A stretch of DNA of 63,075 bases, taken from the NCBI GenBank assembly GCA_045538735.1, contig JAZSRY010000065.1, forward strand, positions 1 through 63,075, written 5' to 3'. Source of the stretch: SIG459 sp045538735 (GTDB lineage Bacteria > Bacillota > Clostridia > Oscillospirales > Oscillospiraceae). Below, one piece after another: positions 59,155 through 63,075 of this stretch. The notes beneath the pieces were generated by a model that was not told where the DNA came from, ran no database searches, and saw nothing but the letters and a program-made list of their open reading frames with translations. Each line of letters starts with the position of its first letter. Position 1 is the stretch's first letter. The position numbers and the translations under genes were made by a program.

Positions 59155-60003
59155 TCACAGAGTGTTGGCGTCATATACCAGCATGACGCTGCCGCAGGTA
59201 TGTTCCATCATCCGCTTTCCCGCGGCGGATAGTCTGCGGGAAAAGGGATTGTCGCAAAGCGTGTCCATTTCTGTTTTGCCATCGAGAACTTCCTGGCAGG
59301 CGCAGAGCATATCCTTCGGCACGCTGTGGGGCATGGGCTCTTTGCCGTGACCCCAACAGAGCAGGGTCTCATCATTTATAGCGGCGAGAAATCTCTCAAG
59401 TCCATCCCTGTATGCTTCTATGCCCACCCGCTTTTCCTTGGGCAGGGTCACGAGAGCGGTGCGATTGGAAAAAGCGTCGCTGGTGAGAGCGTAGTTTTCC
59501 TCCCGGTTATAAAAGGCCAGAGAGCCCTGAGTGTGGCCTGGAATGGCGAATACCTCGAGTTTTTTGTCACCCAAGTCTATAACAGTGCCGTGGCCTATAT
59601 CTTTGTAAGGGAGCTTATCGCACATAACAATGTGCTCACGGCAGTAGGCTTCATGCTCGCTGTCGCCGCCGCGGCCGAAAACATCCCCCATGCGCCGCTC
59701 AAAGGAGAGGGAGATGGGCAAAAGGGGCGCATCCTTCTCGCTCATGTAAATTTCATCAAAAAGTGCCGCAGCCCCTGCGTGGTCAGGATGTCCGTGGGCA
59801 ATATAGCAGGCAAGGGGCTTGGCGGCGAGGCTTTCCACAAAGCATCGCAGTGTGTCGGTCACGCCAAATCCGCAATCGATAAGGGCAGCCTTCTTTGTGC
59901 CCTCAACCAGATACATCATCACCATCATGCCCTCGCTGCTGTGCTGCTCGGCAATTGACCAGAGTCCCTCGCGGAGCTTACGGGCTTTATATACTTCTTT
60001 CAT
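59155..60003 (-). CDS. Metallo-beta-lactamase-fold hydrolase
   Basis: 282 residues with the metal motif AHGHPDH at 69-75 and a later GHTQGSLAFY block and CWGHGKEPM. The GHPDH form is the glyoxalase-II-like/quorum-lactonase subgroup. It resembles the neighbouring MBL gene (60008) in layout but shares only the fold motifs. The start at 60003 (MKEVYKAR) follows GAGGCGAG; the longer frame overlaps the next gene. It lies 13 bp before the flavoprotein gene, so it may process a thioester, lactone or ester substrate for it. Confidence 0.84.
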   Translation of the reverse strand: MKEVYKARKLREGLWSIAEQHSSEGMMVMMYLVEGTKKAALIDCGFGVTDTLRCFVESLAAKPLACYIAHGHPDHAGAAALFDEIYMSEKDAPLLPISLSFERRMGDVFGRGGDSEHEAYCREHIVMCDKLPYKDIGHGTVIDLGDKKLEVFAIPGHTQGSLAFYNREENYALTSDAFSNRTALVTLPKEKRVGIEAYRDGLERFLAAINDETLLCWGHGKEPMPHSVPKDMLCACQEVLDGKTEMDTLCDNPFSRRLSAAGKRMMEHTCGSVMLVYDANTL

Positions 60004-60007
60004 ATTT

Positions 60008-60913
60008 TTATCTCGCCTCATCGAAGAGTTTTGCCTTGTCAAATTCGAAGCGTCGTCCCCTGTGAATGAAAAAGTGGGGGCGGCTTTTTATTTTTGTGGG
60101 GTCTCCGCCGCCTCTGTCCTCGGGACGGGGAGCGCGGCAATCATAGACAATGTGCCCGTCTATTATCTCGTGCTCAATGGCCGGGGGAGCTTTGGGCGGG
60201 GCGTCCTCGCCCACTTCGCCCCGAAGCATCAGCTTTGCGGCTTCAAAATGTATGTCCGCTTCTTCGGCATCCATGATGCCTGGGCCGCCGCAGATGCGCT
60301 CAAACTCATGGCGGTGAGCCATGAGTTTTTTCATATTTCTCAGGAAATTTTCCGCTGTGCCGTTAAGCCATTTTATGCCTGGCATGAATTCATCCCCGGA
60401 GAAAAGCAGCTTTTCCTTTCGGTCCAGTATGGCTATGCTGCCCACGGCGTGGTCGGCTATCTTGATTATTTCCAGCTCTCTTCCGGGAAGGTTTATCTTA
60501 TCTCCGTCGCCCACAACGTGGGTATTGTAGTTTCTTGGGAAGCGAATACCCTTGAAGCTGGGGAAGGGACGGGTGACCAGCGGCAGACTTTCGTAGGATA
60601 GATAGACTTCGTCAAAGTAGCAGTTGTTGGCAGTGTGGTCAAAATGGTCGTGGGTGTTGATAACGGCCTTCACGGGCAGACCGCAGAGATTTTCAAGAAA
60701 CTCTCTCAAATTGCCTGCACCGTAGCCGGTGTCTATGGCTATGGCCTCCCCCTCGCCGGCAAGAAGGTAGTGATAGTCTCCGGAGGAGAGTATCTGCCAT
60801 GTGCCGGGAGCTATCTCTGTGGCCTCCCAGCAGGGTTCGTCCATGGGAATAAGTCTCCCGTCCGGGCGGCGGATAAGGCATTCATGCTTGCCGGAAAAAT
60901 CTATCTCTTTCAT
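60008..60913 (-). CDS. Metallo-beta-lactamase-fold hydrolase with C-terminal extension
   Basis: 301 residues. Metal motif NTHDHFDH at 87-93 (THDHFDH), then DHAVGSIAIL and SGDEFMPGIK. The last ~70 residues after residue 230 are an extra segment rich in Pro/Arg and aromatic residues (GRRFEFDKAKLFDEAR) not seen in plain MBL hydrolases. Start at 60913 (MKEIDFSG) after GAGGTTACAGG. It lies 4 bp from the second MBL gene and 10 bp from the NIF3 gene, inside the same operon. Substrate unknown. Confidence 0.83.
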   Translation of the reverse strand: MKEIDFSGKHECLIRRPDGRLIPMDEPCWEATEIAPGTWQILSSGDYHYLLAGEGEAIAIDTGYGAGNLREFLENLCGLPVKAVINTHDHFDHTANNCYFDEVYLSYESLPLVTRPFPSFKGIRFPRNYNTHVVGDGDKINLPGRELEIIKIADHAVGSIAILDRKEKLLFSGDEFMPGIKWLNGTAENFLRNMKKLMAHRHEFERICGGPGIMDAEEADIHFEAAKLMLRGEVGEDAPPKAPPAIEHEIIDGHIVYDCRAPRPEDRGGGDPTKIKSRPHFFIHRGRRFEFDKAKLFDEAR

Positions 60914-60923
60914 TCCTGTAACC

Positions 60924-61751
60924 TCAAATGATAAAATCGAAACTGTCCCCGGAGGGTACAAAATGGACAGGCACATCGCCCACCAGGCGGGGAAGCCACT
61001 TGGCCATGTGCTTCATACCGGGTTCTTCAAAGTTGAAGTGGCCAATGTTATAGATGACTTTCTTTTTGCCAAGGGAGCAGCAGTCGCGCACAAAGGCGGA
61101 GAGTGTCCAGTCCACTATCTCAAGGGGGATTATGGCGTCTATGTCTTCAAGCTCCGTTTTGAGAATTTTATTGTTCACATCAAAGTCTCTGTCACGGAGA
61201 TGCTCGCATATAAACACCTTGGAGACTCTGGCGGACTTATCGCCGACAATGCGTATGCCATTTAGCCCCAGCTTTTCAATGAGTTCTTTTCCCAGGCTCT
61301 CTGCATCGGTTTCCGGAAGAGAGAACAGCAGGGGTTTGTTGGGATAATCCAGCTTGTACTCCGTCCAGCCCAGCTCTTGCATTATGCCATAGAAGATGCC
61401 GTCTATAAATTCCGGATTGTTGCTGGGAGGACCGCCGTGGATGCGGTCATGGTCACGCCACACCACGATGCCATGAGCGTCAAGAAGTTCTTTCTTGGCG
61501 GCATAGACCTCACTGTCTTCAAGCCAGTCGGTCTTGTCCTCGTGATTCCAGAAAAGGGGCTCGTGGACAATGATGAAATTGGCTCCCAGCTCTATGGCTT
61601 TTCGTATGACCTCCACAGAAGCAAAGCAGGTGATCACTATACCGGTGCATTCCTGCTCCGCGCTGCCGCACTTGACAGTATCGCAGGTGTGGGCTTCGTC
61701 TACGGCAGGATGGAATGCAATTAGCTTATTAATTATCTCGGAAATCAACAT
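60924..61751 (-). CDS. NIF3-like dinuclear metal-centre protein
   Basis: 275 residues of the NIF3/YqfO family. Metal-binding segments: IVHEPLFWNHED with His63 and Glu64 (the family's usual H-H/H-x form), RDHDRIHGG, and YNIGHFNFEEPGM near the C-terminus with His and Glu. The family's activity is uncertain (some members hydrolyse GTP or pyrophosphates). It is the first gene of the eight-gene redox operon, behind a good promoter. The start at 61751 (MLISEIIN) follows AGGAGAG; the longer frame runs into the promoter. Its place in the operon suggests a metal-dependent hydrolytic step on the substrate (inference). Confidence 0.8.
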   Translation of the reverse strand: MLISEIINKLIAFHPAVDEAHTCDTVKCGSAEQECTGIVITCFASVEVIRKAIELGANFIIVHEPLFWNHEDKTDWLEDSEVYAAKKELLDAHGIVVWRDHDRIHGGPPSNNPEFIDGIFYGIMQELGWTEYKLDYPNKPLLFSLPETDAESLGKELIEKLGLNGIRIVGDKSARVSKVFICEHLRDRDFDVNNKILKTELEDIDAIIPLEIVDWTLSAFVRDCCSLGKKKVIYNIGHFNFEEPGMKHMAKWLPRLVGDVPVHFVPSGDSFDFII

Positions 61752-61793
61752 GGCAAATGTCCTTCTCTCCTGAAAATACTGTTTTTCACTATG

Positions 61794-61823
61794 ATTATAG
61801 CAAGAGGGCGAAAAGCCAATCAA
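61794..61823 (-). promoter_or_regulatory. Promoter of the redox operon
   Basis: Minus-strand TTGATT (61818-61823), 18-bp spacer, perfect TATAAT (61794-61799), 42 bp upstream of the NIF3 start. Confidence 0.6.
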
Positions 61824-61863
61824 TACCGATATCTTTATAAAGCTTGCAGATTCGTAATAAGCC

Positions 61864-61902
61864 AGTAAGGCGAAAGCGCATTGTGTACGCTTTCGCCTTA
61901 CT
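61864..61902 (-). terminator. Terminator hairpin of the LysR gene
   Basis: AGTAAGGCGAAAGCG with its perfect complement (15-bp stem, 9-base loop) directly after the LysR stop. The T-run that follows on the minus strand is weak. Confidence 0.6.
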
Positions 61903-61905
61903 TAA

Positions 61906-62793
61906 TTATTCACTTTCAATTTGGGTCATCATAAATTCAAGAAAGCGTCTGCCGTAATCGCTGAGCTCACTTTCCCGGTAAAGAAGATTAACCGAGGAAT
62001 AGATTTTGGGGATAAGATCCACTACGGAAACCCCCTGAGTTTTATAGCGAGTGGCAGGGGTTTTCATAAGCAGGGATATACCCCTTCCATTCTCAACGAT
62101 CTCCAGAAGATTGCTTATGCTGTAGCTTGTGTAGGTAACAGCAGGGGAGAAGCCTCTTTTTTTGCAGGCATCGCTGGCCATCTGGTGGACAAAGGTGTGC
62201 TCCGGCATCATCAAAAACTGTTCTTTAGCCAGCTGAGTCAGCAGCACTTCGCTATATCCGGAGAGAGGATGGGAGGATGGCAGCACTGCCGCCAGAGAGT
62301 CCTTGTTGAGGCAAAGGCGGTCATAATTTATTTCTGCCTTACTGTCTTCCTCTTCCAATATGACAAAGTCAAATTCGCCCATCGCCATTGACTCTATAAG
62401 GGCCTCGGGAAGAAGCTCACGGAAGCGGATGGAGATATCCGGGTTCAAGGCTGAAAAGGCCTGTAGCTTGTCCACAAAATTATAGCGGGCTGCGGCAGGA
62501 TAAAAGCCGATGGAGAGGTGATAGTGCTTTTGCATACGCTGCTGTTCCACGGCGGACATGGCCTCAGCCTTCAGCTTCACCATGCGCTTGGCGTGAGACA
62601 GCACCAGCTTCCCGAAGTCACTGAGTTCTACCCGTCTTGTGGAGCGGTCAAAGAGCTTCACGCCGTAAAGGCTCTCCATTTGCTGAATGTGCTGGGTCAG
62701 AGCCGCTTGGGTGAAGGAGAAGGACTCAGCTGCCTTGGAAAAGCTACCGGTTTCCGCCAGCTTCACAAACTCCTCGTAGTATTCCATTTTCAT
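61906..62793 (-). CDS. LysR-family transcriptional regulator
   Basis: 295 residues. N-terminal winged helix-turn-helix EYYEEFVKLAETGSFSKAAESFSFTQAALTQHIQQMESLYG, then a ~200-residue ligand-binding domain. Directly upstream of and parallel to the redox operon, so it is the best candidate regulator of it. AGGAGGTGAAGG precedes the start. It overlaps the preceding LysR gene by 4 bp, giving two LysR genes in tandem. Confidence 0.88.
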   Translation of the reverse strand: MKMEYYEEFVKLAETGSFSKAAESFSFTQAALTQHIQQMESLYGVKLFDRSTRRVELSDFGKLVLSHAKRMVKLKAEAMSAVEQQRMQKHYHLSIGFYPAAARYNFVDKLQAFSALNPDISIRFRELLPEALIESMAMGEFDFVILEEEDSKAEINYDRLCLNKDSLAAVLPSSHPLSGYSEVLLTQLAKEQFLMMPEHTFVHQMASDACKKRGFSPAVTYTSYSISNLLEIVENGRGISLLMKTPATRYKTQGVSVVDLIPKIYSSVNLLYRESELSDYGRRFLEFMMTQIESE

Positions 62794-63075
62794 TGAGCCT
62801 TCACCTCCTCTATGTGCTCCATAAAGAGCCTCACGGCCCGGGACATGGCCTTGGGGGAATATACAAGAGCGGTGCTCATTTCAAAGGAGGGGACTATCTG
62901 GCAGGTGTGCACGCCGTCATTTTGCCATGCCTCCGCAATTGCGGAGGGCAGCACCGCGGCGCAGACGCCGCTTTTGATAAGCTCCTTGGTAGTTTTTCCT
63001 GAAAGCTCCGCAGAGATGGTGGAGCCGGGCTCCAAGCCCGCCTGCCTGAAAGCCTTGGTGCATAGCTCGTACATG
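62790..63075 (-). CDS. LysR-family regulator, C-terminal part only
   Basis: The frame is open at the right edge, so only the last ~95 residues are visible; the DNA-binding domain is outside the window. What is seen is the C-terminal substrate-binding lobe (ELIKSGVCAAVLPSAIAEAW, typical of LysR effector domains). It overlaps the next LysR gene by 4 bp and is probably its operon partner. The methionine at 63074 is internal, not a start. Confidence 0.7.
   Translation of the reverse strand, partial: MYELCTKAFRQAGLEPGSTISAELSGKTTKELIKSGVCAAVLPSAIAEAWQNDGVHTCQIVPSFEMSTALVYSPKAMSRAVRLFMEHIEEVKAQ

Overview
The window is a bacterial chromosome segment of moderately high GC content. Its genes are densely packed in directional operons, with AGGAGG-type ribosome binding sites, Ala/Pro-rich lipoprotein linkers, intrinsic terminators and many strictly anaerobic functions: a glycyl radical enzyme with its radical-SAM activase, a [FeFe]-hydrogenase-like iron-sulfur protein, and an old-yellow-enzyme flavoprotein with a 4Fe-4S site. 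This suits an anaerobic Gram-positive clostridial bacterium, most like gut Oscillospirales. That assignment is an inference from gene style; there is no rRNA marker here. I see no rRNA, intact tRNA, CRISPR array, transposase or phage gene.

Layout. Positions 1-5 kb hold housekeeping genes: a YgjV-like membrane protein, a small DxDGDG-repeat protein with plsC and pgsA, then a rightward trio of ThiF-like, SpoT-like HD and ROK kinase genes. Positions 5-9.4 kb hold a leftward MFS transporter, AraC regulator and NADH:flavin oxidoreductase. A 273-bp inverted-repeat element lies at 9432-9704. Positions 9.7-16.9 kb hold a leftward operon: Gfo/Idh/MocA dehydrogenase, TIM-barrel isomerase, sugar-binding lipoprotein, ribose-type ATPase and two permeases. 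Positions 17-21.6 kb hold a Gld-type ABC exporter operon. Positions 21.6-26.5 kb hold nanE, a glycyl radical enzyme, its activase and manA. Positions 26.6-32.2 kb hold deoC, two dehydrogenases, an isomerase, a ROK kinase and a DeoR regulator. A divergent promoter region at 32.16-32.43 kb, with four 10-bp-phased TTTTCA repeats and a 22-bp palindrome, separates this from a rightward operon of two dehydrogenases, two isomerases and a NagB-like gene (32.4-37.2 kb). rhaD follows.

Positions 38.3-40.4 kb hold a secreted M60-like/RICIN lipoprotein and an M23 peptidase, followed by 570 bp of AT-rich non-coding DNA. Positions 41-49.4 kb hold a second sugar ABC operon. Its binding lipoprotein carries three tandem ~114-residue repeats, and it also encodes a tandem two-domain alpha/beta hydrolase, a metallo-beta-lactamase-fold protein and a beta-phosphoglucomutase. 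Two LysR genes and a GH3 enzyme follow (49.7-53.1 kb). Positions 53.8-61.8 kb are an eight-gene leftward redox operon (NIF3, two MBL hydrolases, fumarate-reductase/AprA-like flavoprotein, 2x4Fe-4S ferredoxin, DUF2798-like membrane protein, NuoE/F fusion, degenerate hydrogenase-like protein), with two LysR genes upstream.

Taken together the segment looks like a carbohydrate and small-molecule scavenging island. Two importers feed sugars or glycosides to dehydrogenase/isomerase pairs, kinases and aldolases; a glycyl radical branch handles an unknown substrate; and an NAD(P)H-linked flavoprotein reductase system probably disposes of electrons onto an unidentified organic acceptor. The strongest candidates for undescribed biology are the 53.8-61.8 kb redox operon, the nanE-glycyl radical-manA operon, the repeat-bearing binding protein and the tandem esterase.
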